A stretch of DNA of 64,000 nucleotides from an uncultured Aquimarina sp. GTDB lineage: Bacteria; Bacteroidota; Bacteroidia; Flavobacteriales; Flavobacteriaceae. Location: NCBI RefSeq assembly GCF_947496855.1, contig NZ_CANMED010000001.1, forward strand, positions 1,302,001 to 1,366,000, read 5' to 3'. The notes beneath the pieces were generated by a model. That model worked only from the letters and a program-made list of their open reading frames with translations. It did no database searches and had not been told where the DNA came from. The translations under genes and the position numbers were made by a program. Of this stretch, positions 35,768 to 45,942 are shown piece after piece. Position 1 is the first letter of the stretch; each line of letters opens with the position of its first letter.

Positions 35768-38311
35768 TTACTCATTTGTTTCATCAATAGTTGTGCCATC
35801 AGTAGCATCACTATCATTTTGCAAAGATATATTATTTTCTTCAATATCCTCATCTACATCTTCTACATCATCATCATCATGCATTACTTTGGCTACCGCT
35901 GCTATAGAATCTTTACCTTTTAAATTTATCAAACGTACTCCCTGGGTAGCACGTCCCATTACTCTTAAGTCTTCTACTGATAATCTAATAGCAATACCCG
36001 ATTTATTGATAATCATAAGATCATCCTCATCGGTAACGTTTTTAATAGCAACTAATTGTCCTGTTTTATCTGTAACTGATATAGTTTTTACTCCTTTTCC
36101 ACCTCTATTCGTTATCCTGTAATCCTCTAGTTTAGAACGTTTTCCATAACCATTTTCTGAAACTACCAGAATATTACTCTCCATATCATTAACAGCAACC
36201 ATTCCAATTACTTCATCCTTGTCATCTGCAAGTCGAATACCTCGGACACCTGACGCTCCACGTCCCATTGGTCTAGTTTTTTCTTCTTCAAAACGAATTG
36301 CTTTCCCAGATTTAACAGCGAGCATTACTTGGCTTTTGCCATCAGTAAGCTTCGCTTCTAACAATTCATCGTTATCTTTAATAGTAATAGCATTTATACC
36401 ATTAGTTCTCGGTCTGGAATATTGCTCCAAAGAAGTTTTTTTAACCTGACCTTTTTTAGTAGCCATAATAACATAATGAGAATTTATATATTCTTCATCT
36501 TTAAGGTCTTGTGTACAAATAAATGCTTTTACCTTATCATCACTCTCGATGTTAATCAAGTTTTGTATCGCTCTACCTTTTGATGTCTTACTGCCTTCTG
36601 GAATTTCATAAACTCGCATCCAGAAGCATTTTCCTTTTTGGGTAAAAAACAACATATATTGATGATTGGTACCTACAAAAAGGTGTTCTAGGAAGTCTTC
36701 ATTTCGTGTAGTGCTTCCTTTCTGGCCAACTCCTCCTCTATTTTGCTTTTTATATTCTGTAAGAGAAGTCCTTTTAATATAACCTGCATGAGAAATAGTA
36801 ATCACCACTTTCTCATCCGGTATCATATCCTCTATACTAAGATCTCCTCCAGCATATTCTATTTGAGAACGACGCTCATCACCATATTTTTCTTTTACTA
36901 CTGCAAGTTCTTCCTTAATAATATTCATTCGACGTTCTTTTTTATCAAGAATATCTTTAAGGTCTTCAATAGTTTTCATTAACTCCTCGTACTCAGAACG
37001 CAGTTTGTCTTGTTCCAGACCTGTTAACTGGCGTAGTCGCATTTCTACAATCGCCTTTGCTTGTATTTCAGAGAGTTTAAATCGTTCTATAAGCTTTTCT
37101 CTAGCCTCATCTGTATTAGAAGAAGCTCTTATAAGCGCAATAACTTCATCGATATTATCTGAAGCTATAATTAAACCTTCTAATATATGTGCTCTTTCCT
37201 CTGCTTTTCTAAGTTCATATCTTGTTCTGCGGACGACAACTTCATGTCTATGTTCCACAAAATAATGAATCATTTCTTTTACATTCAGTAATTGAGGTCT
37301 CCCTTTAACCAATGCTATATTGTTAACACTAAAGGACGATTGTAAAGCTGTATATTTATACAACAGGTTAAGAACAATGTTTGGTATTGCATCTCTTTTT
37401 AATATATATACAATACGCATTCCATTTCTATCAGATTCATCCCTGATAGTAGAAATACCATCAATCTTCTTATCATTTACCAGATCAGCAGTCTTCTTAA
37501 TCATATCAGCCTTATTTACCTGATATGGTATTTCTGTAACAATAATAGATTCACGACCATTCACTTCTTCAAAAGTTGCCTTGCCACGCATTACAATACG
37601 CCCTCTACCCGTTTTAAAAGCTTCCCTTACTCCATCATATCCATAGATTACACCTCCGGTAGGAAAATCTGGTGCTTTAATATGTTGTATAAGCTCATCT
37701 ATTTCAATATCATTATTATCAATATAGGCTATAGTACCATCTATAACTTCACTTAAGTTATGTGGTGGCATATTTGTTGCCATACCAACTGCTATCCCAG
37801 AAGCACCATTAATTAACAATCCAGGCACTCTACTTGGAAGAACCGTTGGTTCTTGTAGCGTGTCATCAAAATTAAAAGTATGATCTACAGTATCTTTTTC
37901 TATATCCGCAAGCATATCTTCCGAAATCTTACGCATTCTTGCCTCCGTATAACGCATCGCGGCAGGGCTATCTCCATCTACAGACCCAAAATTACCTTGG
38001 CCATCTACTAGCATATATCGTAAACTCCACTCCTGAGCCATACGAACCATCGCGTCATAAACCGAAGTATCCCCGTGTGGGTGGTACTTTCCTAGAACCT
38101 CACCTACAATTCTTGCTGACTTCTTGTGCGCACTACCTGCTCTTACTCCTAACTCATGCATTCCGTATAAAACTCTTCTGTGCACTGGTTTAAGACCATC
38201 TCTAACATCCGGAAGTGCTCGTGATACAATCACTGACATCGAATAATCGATGTATGCAGACTTCATCTCATCCTCTATATTGATAGGTATTAGCTTTTCT
38301 CCTTCTGCCAT
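35768..38311 (-). CDS. gyrA: DNA gyrase subunit A
   Basis: This 847-residue subunit of the A2B2 gyrase breaks and rejoins DNA during supercoiling. The winged-helix/tower core holds the [20 protein letters not shown] start, the [17 protein letters not shown] quinolone region and the catalytic Tyr in RYTEARM. The C-terminal beta-pinwheel includes the gyrase-box-like [10 protein letters not shown] (Q-x-R-G-G-x-G). The tail is strongly acidic ([14 protein letters not shown]). The position of E. coli Ser83 holds Thr and that of Asp87 holds Asp, normal variation in this phylum. It is co-directional with the TPR gene. Confidence 0.97.
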   Translation of the reverse strand: MAEGEKLIPINIEDEMKSAYIDYSMSVIVSRALPDVRDGLKPVHRRVLYGMHELGVRAGSAHKKSARIVGEVLGKYHPHGDTSVYDAMVRMAQEWSLRYMLVDGQGNFGSVDGDSPAAMRYTEARMRKISEDMLADIEKDTVDHTFNFDDTLQEPTVLPSRVPGLLINGASGIAVGMATNMPPHNLSEVIDGTIAYIDNNDIEIDELIQHIKAPDFPTGGVIYGYDGVREAFKTGRGRIVMRGKATFEEVNGRESIIVTEIPYQVNKADMIKKTADLVNDKKIDGISTIRDESDRNGMRIVYILKRDAIPNIVLNLLYKYTALQSSFSVNNIALVKGRPQLLNVKEMIHYFVEHRHEVVVRRTRYELRKAEERAHILEGLIIASDNIDEVIALIRASSNTDEAREKLIERFKLSEIQAKAIVEMRLRQLTGLEQDKLRSEYEELMKTIEDLKDILDKKERRMNIIKEELAVVKEKYGDERRSQIEYAGGDLSIEDMIPDEKVVITISHAGYIKRTSLTEYKKQNRGGVGQKGSTTRNEDFLEHLFVGTNHQYMLFFTQKGKCFWMRVYEIPEGSKTSKGRAIQNLINIESDDKVKAFICTQDLKDEEYINSHYVIMATKKGQVKKTSLEQYSRPRTNGINAITIKDNDELLEAKLTDGKSQVMLAVKSGKAIRFEEEKTRPMGRGASGVRGIRLADDKDEVIGMVAVNDMESNILVVSENGYGKRSKLEDYRITNRGGKGVKTISVTDKTGQLVAIKNVTDEDDLMIINKSGIAIRLSVEDLRVMGRATQGVRLINLKGKDSIAAVAKVMHDDDDVEDVDEDIEENNISLQNDSDATDGTTIDETNE

Positions 38312-38448
38312 AAAAATTATTTTATTCTAAAATTGATTTTATTTAACGGGCTAATTTAAGTAAATTAAGACGGTTTTAACTGTCTACACCTTCTATAATA
38401 TACGTAATTTATTAACAACTTTAGCAACCTATATAGTTAATAAGTCTA

Positions 38449-38456
38449 CAAATATA
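38449..38456 (-). promoter_or_regulatory. Candidate gyrA promoter -7 box
   Basis: Read on the minus strand, TATATTTG matches TAnnTTTG fully. A matching TTG is not seen about 19-20 bases upstream, so the call rests on the -7 box alone. The leader would be about 130 bases. Confidence 0.4.
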
Positions 38457-38620
38457 GATTTTGATTATTAATGGTTTTTTTGTCTATTTACTCAGAATAC
38501 TTAATAATCCTTTAAATTTGATTTTTTGATAATTAAAAAATATTGTTTGGATATGTAGAAATATGACACAAAAGGTATTTATGTCAGCTTATCTGTTAAT
38601 GATGGTTAAAAGGAATAGTT

Positions 38621-38654
38621 TTTGCCAATGTAATTTTAAAAATTACTATATTTA
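38621..38654 (+). promoter_or_regulatory. Candidate clpC promoter
   Basis: TTTG (38621-38624), 22 bases and TATATTTA (38647-38654) give a near-consensus Bacteroidota promoter. Transcription would start about 30 bases before the clpC ATG. Confidence 0.4.
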
Positions 38655-38691
38655 GTAGTAAAAAACACAGAAAAAGAAAGAAACTAATTAT

Positions 38692-41247
38692 ATGGATGAC
38701 AATTTTTCACCAAGAGTCAAAGATGTGATTGCATACAGTAAAGAGGAAGCACTAAGATTAGGGCACGATTTTATTGGCACAGAACATCTGATGTTAGGAC
38801 TATTACGTGATGGAAGTGGGAAAGCAATTAGTATATTGGATGCGTTAGATATAGATTTAACAAATTTGAGAAGAAAAGTTGAAATTCTAAGCCCCGCAAA
38901 CCCAAACGTAGCAGTAGCTACAAATGAAAAAAAGAATTTACATTTAACCAGACAAGCAGAAAGAGCACTAAAGACTACTTTTTTAGAAGCAAAGCTATTC
39001 CAGAGCTCTTCGATCAACACTGCACATCTGTTATTATGTATTTTAAGAAATGAAAACGACCCCACTACCAAGCTTTTAAATAAGCTAAAAGTGGATTATG
39101 ATAATGTTAAAGATCAATTTAAATTTATGATTGCTAACGAAGAAGAATATATAGAAAACCCAAAGGCAGAGTCATTTTCTGATGATGATGATATGACCGG
39201 GGACGCATCAAAAGAGAATCCTTTTAACTCTCCAGCTGGTGGAACTAAAGCAAATAAAAAATCTAAGACTCCAGTATTAGATAATTTTGGTAGAGACCTA
39301 ACTGCTATGGCAGAAGAAGGAAAACTAGATCCGGTAGTAGGTAGAACAAAGGAAATAGAACGTGTTTCTCAAATCCTAAGTAGAAGAAAGAAAAACAATC
39401 CATTATTGATTGGTGAACCTGGTGTTGGAAAATCGGCTATTGCAGAAGGTTTAGCCCTAAGGATTATCAAAAGAAAAGTATCACGGATACTGTTTGACAA
39501 ACGAGTGGTAACACTTGATTTAGCCAGTCTTGTGGCTGGTACAAAATATAGAGGCCAGTTCGAAGAGCGAATGAAAGCAGTAATGAATGAATTAGAAAAA
39601 AATGACGACATCATTCTTTTTATAGATGAAATTCATACTATTGTAGGGGCTGGTGGTGCTACAGGAAGTCTAGATGCTTCTAATATGTTCAAACCTGCAT
39701 TAGCTAGGGGTGAAATACAATGTATTGGAGCGACTACTTTAGACGAGTATAGACAATACATTGAAAAAGATGGTGCACTAGAAAGACGTTTCCAAAAAGT
39801 TATAGTAGAACCTACAAATATTGAAGAAACTATAGAAATTCTTGAAAATATTAAGGAAAAATATGAGGAACATCATAATGTAAGTTATACTGACCAGGCA
39901 ATTCAGGCTTGTGTTAAGCTTACTAATAGATATATGACAGATCGCTTTCTACCAGACAAAGCTATAGATGCTTTAGACGAGGCCGGATCAAGAGTACATA
40001 TCACAAACATTGATGTTCCTAAAAAAATTCTTGACTTGGAGAAAAAGCTAGAAGAAGTTAGAGAACTTAAAAATAGTGTTGTAAAAAAACAAAAGTATGA
40101 AGAAGCTGCTAAACTAAGAGATGATGAAAAAAATCTTGAAAAAGAATTAGCTCAAGCACAAGAACAATGGGAGAAAGACTCTAAACTACATAAAGAAATT
40201 GTAGATGAAGAGGATGTTGCGGATGTAGTATCTATGATGACTGGGATTCCTGTTAATCGTATCGCCCAAACTGAAAGCAACAAACTTGCCGAATTACCGA
40301 ATCTTATAAAAGGTAAAGTTATTGGTCAAGATGATGCTGTTTCTAAAGTTGTTAAAGCAATCCAACGTAATCGTGCAGGTCTAAAAGACCCAAACAAACC
40401 TATTGGATCTTTCATATTTCTAGGACAAACGGGGGTTGGTAAAACTCAACTTGCCAAAGTACTTGCTCGAGAGCTTTTTGATAGCGAAGACACTCTGATC
40501 CGTATTGACATGAGTGAGTACATGGAAAAATTTGCTGTTTCCAGACTTATTGGAGCACCTCCAGGATATGTAGGTTATGAAGAAGGTGGTCAACTTACTG
40601 AAAAAGTAAGAAGAAAACCATATGCGGTAATTTTATTAGATGAAATCGAAAAAGCGCATCCTGATGTATTTAATATGATGCTACAAGTATTAGATGATGG
40701 ATACCTAACAGATAGTCTTGGACGAAAAATTGATTTCAGAAATGCAATCATTATTATGACATCTAATATTGGAGCACGTAAACTAAAAGATTTTGGACAA
40801 GGTGTTGGTTTCGGAACTAGTGCAAAAAAGACCCAATCTGATAGTTATGCAAAGGGTGTCATTGAGAATGCGTTAAAGAAAGCATTCGCTCCAGAGTTTT
40901 TAAATAGAGTTGACGATGTAATTGTATTTAACGCACTAGAGCGTGAAGATATTCATAAAATAATTGATATCGAGTTAGAAAAACTATACGGAAGAATCAG
41001 TGACCTTGGGTATGATTTAACGCTAAGCGAAAAAGCTAAAGATTATATCACTGAAAAAGGTTTTGATAGACAGTATGGAGCGAGACCACTTAAAAGAGCA
41101 ATTCAAAAATACATTGAAGATGCACTGGCTGAAGAAATTATTAGCGCTCAATTACAAGAAGGCGACAGTATTTTCATGGACTTGGATGATGATTCTAATG
41201 AATTAACAATTAAAATTAAGAAAGCCGAAAAACCAACGGAATCTTAA
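38692..41247 (+). CDS. clpC: ATP-dependent Clp protease ATPase subunit ClpC
   Basis: This 851-residue HSP100 unfoldase feeds proteins to ClpP. Two Clp N repeats lie at about 1-145 ([20 protein letters not shown]). ATPase 1 has Walker A GEPGVGKS (about 241) and VEPT..EE. The middle region carries a UVR motif ([19 protein letters not shown], about 465), which marks ClpC and distinguishes it from ClpB and ClpV. ATPase 2 has GQTGVGKT (about 578), [13 protein letters not shown] and the VGFG loop used for ClpP docking. It is a single-gene unit ended by a strong hairpin. Confidence 0.94.
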   Translation: MDDNFSPRVKDVIAYSKEEALRLGHDFIGTEHLMLGLLRDGSGKAISILDALDIDLTNLRRKVEILSPANPNVAVATNEKKNLHLTRQAERALKTTFLEAKLFQSSSINTAHLLLCILRNENDPTTKLLNKLKVDYDNVKDQFKFMIANEEEYIENPKAESFSDDDDMTGDASKENPFNSPAGGTKANKKSKTPVLDNFGRDLTAMAEEGKLDPVVGRTKEIERVSQILSRRKKNNPLLIGEPGVGKSAIAEGLALRIIKRKVSRILFDKRVVTLDLASLVAGTKYRGQFEERMKAVMNELEKNDDIILFIDEIHTIVGAGGATGSLDASNMFKPALARGEIQCIGATTLDEYRQYIEKDGALERRFQKVIVEPTNIEETIEILENIKEKYEEHHNVSYTDQAIQACVKLTNRYMTDRFLPDKAIDALDEAGSRVHITNIDVPKKILDLEKKLEEVRELKNSVVKKQKYEEAAKLRDDEKNLEKELAQAQEQWEKDSKLHKEIVDEEDVADVVSMMTGIPVNRIAQTESNKLAELPNLIKGKVIGQDDAVSKVVKAIQRNRAGLKDPNKPIGSFIFLGQTGVGKTQLAKVLARELFDSEDTLIRIDMSEYMEKFAVSRLIGAPPGYVGYEEGGQLTEKVRRKPYAVILLDEIEKAHPDVFNMMLQVLDDGYLTDSLGRKIDFRNAIIIMTSNIGARKLKDFGQGVGFGTSAKKTQSDSYAKGVIENALKKAFAPEFLNRVDDVIVFNALEREDIHKIIDIELEKLYGRISDLGYDLTLSEKAKDYITEKGFDRQYGARPLKRAIQKYIEDALAEEIISAQLQEGDSIFMDLDDDSNELTIKIKKAEKPTES

Positions 41248-41268
41248 TACGTAAATAAGTTAAATAAA

Positions 41269-41301
41269 AAAGCTCTCTTTTCAAAAAGAGAGCTTTTTTT
41301 A
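41269..41301 (+). terminator. Rho-independent terminator after clpC
   Basis: AAAGCTCTCTTTT and AAAAAGAGAGCTTT form a long stem at about 41269-41296, followed by Ts. Confidence 0.85.
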
Positions 41302-41453
41302 CTCTATAACTTTGATAAACCCTTAGTTCCTATCTCGCTACATAAATATAAAACCCAAACACTTCTTAGAATTATTCGAAAAAAGATAAATCATCAGAGG
41401 AATCAGCTATTTAAAGCAATAACAGTATATTTACAAGTAATAAACAGAACTAC

Positions 41454-41828
41454 ATGATTACTTCTTATAAGACAAATTTTGGCCTTGCAGAGATATATGA
41501 AGACTATATAAAAGTAATTATAAATGAAGGAATAACTGTAACACCTGACGACAATAGTATTTTATTAGAAATGGTAGAAAACCATTTCCAAAACAAAGCC
41601 TTTATTTACATTACACATCGAATAAATTCCTACTCAATTGATCCAACTATATATTTTGAGACTGCTAAAATTCCTAATTTAGTAGGACTTGCAGTGGTCT
41701 CGGATGACCCTAATCAGAAAAATCAAATAAGAGTTGAAAAAACTTTTTTCAATAAAGAATTCAGACAATTTAATAGCATGGAATCCGCTTTATTGTGGAA
41801 AGAAGAATTACTTAAACAAGAAGGCTAA
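41454..41828 (+). CDS. STAS/SpoIIAA-like protein, tandem copy 1
   Basis: This 124-residue soluble protein is the first of four tandem paralogues. It shows a short beta/alpha layout: FGLAEIYEDYIKVIINEG, a helix near 36-45, AFIYITHRINSYSIDPT, LVGLAVVS and FFNKEFRQFNSMESALLWKEE. The last part (phenylalanine-rich strand then a helix ending in W-K) resembles SpoIIAA-like STAS domains. No serine phosphorylation site is evident. I infer a small regulatory or scaffold role; no partner gene (kinase, phosphatase, sigma) is adjacent. Confidence 0.65.
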   Translation: MITSYKTNFGLAEIYEDYIKVIINEGITVTPDDNSILLEMVENHFQNKAFIYITHRINSYSIDPTIYFETAKIPNLVGLAVVSDDPNQKNQIRVEKTFFNKEFRQFNSMESALLWKEELLKQEG

Positions 41829-41963
41829 GTTCTTAAAGTTTTAGTCAGTCCTTTTTAAAACAATACAAAAAGTAACTCCGGGAAAAATCCCAAATAAAAC
41901 TAATACCTTATAATTTTTATATTGCTAAATACATATATTTGTAAAACGTAAAAAATCCCCCTA

Positions 41964-42350
41964 ATGATCACAGCTTATAAGTTAAGTTTTGCCCTCATAG
42001 AAATCTATGACGATTATATAAAAGTTACAATGAATGAAGGCATCACTGTTTCTCCAAAACATAATGATGTTTTATTAGAAATGGTTGATAAACACTATAA
42101 CAATAAAGCTTTTTTATACATAACTCATCGTGTTAACTCATATGCTGTTAACCCCACTATTTACTTAGAGACAGCAAAAATTCACAACTTAGTTGGATTT
42201 GCAGTAGTATCAAATGATCCTAGACAAAAAAATCAAACTAAATTAGAAAAAGCTTTTTTTAATAAAGAATTCAGACAATTCGACAACATAGAATCCGCTT
42301 TACAATGGAAAAATGAATTATTAGAAAAACATCATAAATCAGTATTATAA
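41964..42350 (+). CDS. STAS/SpoIIAA-like protein, tandem copy 2
   Basis: This copy has 128 residues and is closest to copies 1 and 4: KVTMNEGITVSPKHNDVLLE, AFLYITHRVNSYAVNPT, LVGFAVVS and FFNKEFRQFDNIESALQWK. A perfect -7 box TATATTTG (41934-41941) lies 22 bases before the ATG, so this copy may have its own promoter. The leader ends in AATCCCCCTAATG, shared with copy 4. Function as for copy 1 is unknown. Confidence 0.65.
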   Translation: MITAYKLSFALIEIYDDYIKVTMNEGITVSPKHNDVLLEMVDKHYNNKAFLYITHRVNSYAVNPTIYLETAKIHNLVGFAVVSNDPRQKNQTKLEKAFFNKEFRQFDNIESALQWKNELLEKHHKSVL

Positions 42351-42461
42351 AACTACACTCGAGCACCATTACATATTCTAATAGTAGTTTTTATAAGTAA
42401 TAGTTTTATTGTAACTTATAACGAAATTAACCATACTTGAATAATAGTTTTGTAATTACAA

Positions 42462-42842
42462 ATGACAGAATACTATGATTTAGGTTTTGCCAAGGTAGAA
42501 ATCGAAGAAGATTTTTTAAAAAATACAATTACCGAAGGCTTTTTAGTCAAACCAGAACACAATAAATTGCTACTTGAATTTGTTAAAAAACATTTTAACA
42601 AAAAGCCTTTTGTGTATATCTCCAACAGAGTCAATTCATATTCAGTTGATCCAACAGTGTATTATGAAACCACAAAAATTGATAACCTTATTGGTATAGC
42701 AGTTGTTTCGAGAAATCATAGACAACAAAAACTAACAGAACTAGAAAATAAATTTTTTCAAAAAAGAATAAAATACTTCACGGATATAAAAAAAGCATTA
42801 GAATGGAAAAATAAGTTATTAGAAAAAAATACGGGATTTTAA
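42462..42842 (+). CDS. STAS/SpoIIAA-like protein, tandem copy 3 (most diverged)
   Basis: This copy has 126 residues and is the most diverged. It keeps PFVYISNRVNSYSVDPT, NLIGIAVVS and the final KKALEWKNKLLEK helix, but the FFNKEFRQF strand has become FFQKRIKYF and the first strand differs (AKVEIEEDFLKNTITEGF). A -7 box TAGTTTTG (42445-42452) lies 9 bases before the ATG, suggesting an almost leaderless transcript. It may have taken on a different partner from the other copies. Confidence 0.62.
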   Translation: MTEYYDLGFAKVEIEEDFLKNTITEGFLVKPEHNKLLLEFVKKHFNKKPFVYISNRVNSYSVDPTVYYETTKIDNLIGIAVVSRNHRQQKLTELENKFFQKRIKYFTDIKKALEWKNKLLEKNTGF

Positions 42843-42923
42843 CATAAAGTTCTTTCTATTTTTATCTCCTAAAAACTATCTTACAGGCTTAATTTTTTTG
42901 AATCTATTATCTAAAAATCCCCA

Positions 42924-43298
42924 ATGATTAGATCCTACAATTTAGACTTTTGTAAATTAGACGTTTACCAGAACTACATGATAGCAGTTATGAAGGAAGG
43001 TATTGTTGTTTCGGAGGAAAACAACTCCGTTCTCATTAAAATTGCAGAAAAACATTTTAAAAAAGCACCTTTTGTATATATTACACATCGTGTTAATTCA
43101 TATGCGGTAGACCCAATAATTTACATAAAAACTGCAGAAGTGCCAAACCTTTTAGGGTTTGCAGTAGTCTCTAATGATCCAAAACAAAAAATTCAGACCA
43201 CGTATGAAAAATCATTTTTCAAAAAAGAGCTTCGTCAATTCGATGATATAGAATCTGCATTGGCATGGAAAGACTCCCTTATTACCAAACAACAGTAA
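42924..43298 (+). CDS. STAS/SpoIIAA-like protein, tandem copy 4
   Basis: This copy has 124 residues and the family core: PFVYITHRVNSYAVDP, NLLGFAVVSNDPKQK and FFKKELRQFDDIESALAWKD. The leader (AAAAATCCCCAATG) matches that of copy 2. It ends the array and is followed by a strong bidirectional terminator shared with rny on the other strand. Confidence 0.65.
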   Translation: MIRSYNLDFCKLDVYQNYMIAVMKEGIVVSEENNSVLIKIAEKHFKKAPFVYITHRVNSYAVDPIIYIKTAEVPNLLGFAVVSNDPKQKIQTTYEKSFFKKELRQFDDIESALAWKDSLITKQQ

Positions 43299-43320
43299 CC
43301 AAAAGGGCTCATCTGACAAA

Positions 43321-43350
43321 AAAAAGAGAATCAATTAGATTCTCTTTTTT
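43321..43350. terminator. Bidirectional terminator between the STAS-like array and rny
   Basis: A perfect 12-base stem AAAAAGAGAATC/GATTCTCTTTTT with a 5-base loop (43321-43349), A-rich on one side and T-rich on the other. Confidence 0.85.
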
Positions 43351-43375
43351 TATAAAATAACTATGCTATTATATT

Positions 43376-44941
43376 TTATTTAGCAATATTTACTGCTCTT
43401 GTTTCTCTAATAACAGTAATCTTAACTTGACCTGGATAGGTCATATCAGTTTGTATTTTTTGAGAAATTTCAAACGATAAACTAGCAGCTCTTTCGTCAT
43501 TAACTTTTTCACTTTCTACAATAACACGTAATTCTCTACCAGCTTGAATTGCATAAGCTTTCTTCACCCCGTTAAATCCAAACGCAATATCCTCTAGATC
43601 CTTCAACCTCTGTATATAAGAATCTAACACCTGACGACGAGCTCCTGGTCTAGCTCCACTAATCGCATCACAAACTTGAACGATAGGCGAAATAAGTGCT
43701 GTCATTTCTATTTCATCATGGTGAGCACCTATAGCGTTACAAACATCCGGTTTTTCACCATACTTCTCAGCCCATTGCATTCCTAGAATAGCATGTGGAA
43801 CTTCCGTTTCCGTGTCTGGCACCTTACCAATATCATGCAATAACCCAGCTCTTTTAGCAAGTTTTGGGTTAAGCCCAAGTTCTGAAGCCATAACTCCACA
43901 AAGTTTTGCCACTTCTCTTGAATGCTGTAATAAGTTTTGACCGTAAGAAGAACGATATTTCATTCTACCTACAGTTTTTATCAACTCTGGGTGTAATCCG
44001 TGAATTCCAAGATCAATAACAGTTCTTTTACCTACTTCTATAATCTCTTCGTCAATTTGTTTTCTGGTTTTTTTAACTATTTCTTCAATACGCGCTGGAT
44101 GTATTCTTCCATCCGTTACTAATTTATGCAAAGATAGGCGAGCGACTTCTCGTCTTACAGAATCAAAACAAGATAGTATAATTGCTTCGGGAGTATCATC
44201 TACAATAATCTCCACTCCAGTAGCCGCCTCTATAGCCCTAATATTTCTACCTTCACGACCTATAATTCGTCCTTTAACATCATCACTTTCTATATTAAAT
44301 ACTGATACACAATTCTCTACTGCTTCTTCTGTACCTATTCGCTGTATCGTATTTATAATTACTTTCTTAGCTTCTTGTTGAGCAGTCAATTTCGCTTCTT
44401 CTATAGTACCTTGTATCAGTGCCATAGAGTCCGTTTTAGCTTGTTCCTTTAAAGACTCTACAAGCTGCTCTTTTGCTTCTTCCGCAGACAATCCAGATAT
44501 AACTTCTAATTGTTGCACTTGGCTTTTATGAAGTTTTTTTAGTTCACTTTGCTTTTTCTCTAGATACTCATTACGATGATTGTAATCCTTAATCTTCTGA
44601 TCTAGTTCGGTACTTAATTTCTTTCCTTTAGATAGCTCATTAGAGATTTGAGATTCTTTATCTCTAGTTCTCTTTTCTGCTTCAGCCATTTTTTTATCAC
44701 GAGACAAAATTACTTTTTCATGCTCTGATTTCAATTCAATGAATTTTTCTTTAGCCTGAAGTATTTTATCCTTCTTAATCGTCTCTCCTTCACTTTTAGC
44801 TTCCCTAAGGATGCTTTGAGATGTTTTTTTAGCGCTTTTAATAATTTCTGAAGCTCTACTGCGTTCCAACGCTTTAGCAATAATAAAACCTATCACTAAA
44901 CCCGCCACTGCCGCAATAATCAAAAATATAATGTTATCCAT
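43376..44941 (-). CDS. rny: Ribonuclease Y
   Basis: This 521-residue membrane-anchored endoribonuclease starts mRNA decay. The N-terminal helix (about 4-24, [20 protein letters not shown]) anchors it. A coiled coil spans about 30-180. The KH domain has [19 protein letters not shown] (about 225). The HD domain has [11 protein letters not shown] and [10 protein letters not shown] (about 367), with the HD metal ligands intact. Length is normal. It begins 30 bases behind the terminator of the 6S RNA. Confidence 0.96.
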   Translation of the reverse strand: MDNIIFLIIAAVAGLVIGFIIAKALERSRASEIIKSAKKTSQSILREAKSEGETIKKDKILQAKEKFIELKSEHEKVILSRDKKMAEAEKRTRDKESQISNELSKGKKLSTELDQKIKDYNHRNEYLEKKQSELKKLHKSQVQQLEVISGLSAEEAKEQLVESLKEQAKTDSMALIQGTIEEAKLTAQQEAKKVIINTIQRIGTEEAVENCVSVFNIESDDVKGRIIGREGRNIRAIEAATGVEIIVDDTPEAIILSCFDSVRREVARLSLHKLVTDGRIHPARIEEIVKKTRKQIDEEIIEVGKRTVIDLGIHGLHPELIKTVGRMKYRSSYGQNLLQHSREVAKLCGVMASELGLNPKLAKRAGLLHDIGKVPDTETEVPHAILGMQWAEKYGEKPDVCNAIGAHHDEIEMTALISPIVQVCDAISGARPGARRQVLDSYIQRLKDLEDIAFGFNGVKKAYAIQAGRELRVIVESEKVNDERAASLSFEISQKIQTDMTYPGQVKITVIRETRAVNIAK

Positions 44942-44970
44942 AATCCTAGTTAGTGTTTATATATAAAAAA

Positions 44971-45145
44971 GCCTGCACTAGTTTGGGTTTTGTATAAACT
45001 CTGTAAAAACAGGTTTAGGGCTAACAAATTGCTCAAGGATCCGTGAGACTGATATACATCAGCACGGCTTGCTTTTACAACTTAAACTCACCCTTTTGAA
45101 ATAATTCTTGTTGAGTTTATCAAAAAATAATTAACTAGTGCAGGC
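44971..45145 (-). ncRNA. ssrS: 6S RNA, Flavobacteria type
   Basis: A 175-base non-coding stretch lies between zapA and rny. Its ends pair perfectly over 13 bases (GCCTGCACTAGTT at 44971-44983 with AACTAGTGCAGGC at 45133-45145). The interior is long and mostly self-complementary in pieces, as in 6S RNA, which mimics an open promoter and binds RNA polymerase. On the minus strand the closing stem is followed at once by six Ts, which sets the strand and gives a terminator. Size and position directly downstream of zapA match the zapA-ssrS order in many bacteria. The family call was not tested with a covariance model. Confidence 0.75.
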
Positions 45146-45172
45146 AGTAACCTTATTTATTTTAATGAACGT

Positions 45173-45463
45173 TTACGATAGATGATCTTGTAATAATGTA
45201 TCCAGAGCACTTAATCGCCCTGTTATATTTATCTCATCACTATCTTTATCTATACCCTTTTGTTCTACTTGTGCAGCAAATTGTAAAGCACACATCGCTA
45301 ATACATCTTGCTTATCTCTCACTGCATAACTTTGCTCAAACTGTTTAATCATGGCCTCAATCTTTTTAGCTGCTTTCCTTAATCCTTCTTCCTGATCAGG
45401 ATTAATAGTCAATGGATACACCCGATCCGCAACTGATAATTTGATTTTCAACTTGTCTGCCAT
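45173..45463 (-). CDS. zapA: Cell division protein ZapA
   Basis: This 96-residue protein bundles FtsZ filaments at the Z ring. The N-terminal strand (KLKIKLSVADRVYPLTINPDQEE) and helix LRKAAKKIEAMIKQFE are typical, followed by a DVLAMCALQFAAQ helix and a coiled coil. Length is normal for the family. It follows the coiled-coil gene by 8 bases and precedes the 6S RNA. Confidence 0.9.
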   Translation of the reverse strand: MADKLKIKLSVADRVYPLTINPDQEEGLRKAAKKIEAMIKQFEQSYAVRDKQDVLAMCALQFAAQVEQKGIDKDSDEINITGRLSALDTLLQDHLS

Positions 45464-45471
45464 ATTTTATA

Positions 45472-45762
45472 TTACTCAGATAACTGCGCTATACACACAT
45501 CTATCTCCCTTATCAAGGCATTTATTTTGAGCTTGGTTTCCCTTTTGTATTTGTCACTGCCTAGCATTGCGTTTGCATTCTTGAGTGCACTGAATTTTTC
45601 TTCCCATTGTTTTAACTGATCGGTCTGAAGCTCTGAATTAGCCTTCAAATCTTTTATTTTATCTCTAAGATCGGCATTTTGTTGTTTAAGCAAGTCATGC
45701 TTATGAATCAACTTACTTATCCTATTCTCAAGAGAATCAACAATTTCAATTAAATCACTCAT
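45472..45762 (-). CDS. ZapB-like coiled-coil protein upstream of zapA
   Basis: An in-frame ATG exists at 45801, but the ATG at 45762 gives the usual MSDLIEIVDSLENRI start (96 residues), and the strong promoter at 45790-45820 would start transcription after 45801, so 45762 is chosen. Nearly the whole protein is a coiled coil (HDLLKQQNADLRDKIKDLK). Position 8 bases before zapA and the shape suggest a cell division helper comparable with ZapB. That is inference from context. Confidence 0.8.
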   Translation of the reverse strand: MSDLIEIVDSLENRISKLIHKHDLLKQQNADLRDKIKDLKANSELQTDQLKQWEEKFSALKNANAMLGSDKYKRETKLKINALIREIDVCIAQLSE

Positions 45763-45789
45763 TATAATTTCACGCAATACTTCGTTACA

Positions 45790-45820
45790 CAAAGTTAACA
45801 TACCAATTGAAAAAACCCAA
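45790..45820 (-). promoter_or_regulatory. Promoter of the coiled-coil gene-zapA-6S RNA unit
   Basis: On the minus strand TTG (45820-45818), 20 bases and TAACTTTG (45797-45790) match the Bacteroidota consensus. Transcription would begin near 45785, which decides the start of the coiled-coil gene. Confidence 0.6.
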
Positions 45821-45942
45821 TAGTTTTTAAACTAATTTTATAGCTCCAATATCTCATCAATCAAGTGGTTAGTTTATAGCCTTTTAGTTTTTAATTAAAC
45901 ATCACTTTAATTTTAACTCCTAAATATTTACATTTACTCCCT

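Larger units (their letters stand above)
38312..38691. other. Divergent promoter region gyrA/clpC
   Basis: This 380-base AT-rich gap separates two divergent genes. It contains the two candidate promoters listed next and nothing else that I recognise. Confidence 0.5.

Noticed and set aside
38060..38110. Thr in place of E. coli GyrA Ser83 as a sign of quinolone resistance
   Set aside because: Thr or Ser at this place is ordinary variation in Bacteroidota; Asp87 is intact.
35793..38193. Several plus-strand frames opposite gyrA
   Set aside because: All are shadows of the strongly conserved gyrA frame.
41454..43298. Tandem repeats as a CRISPR-like or satellite array
   Set aside because: The repeat unit is a full gene of about 375 bases with diverged codons and separate leaders.
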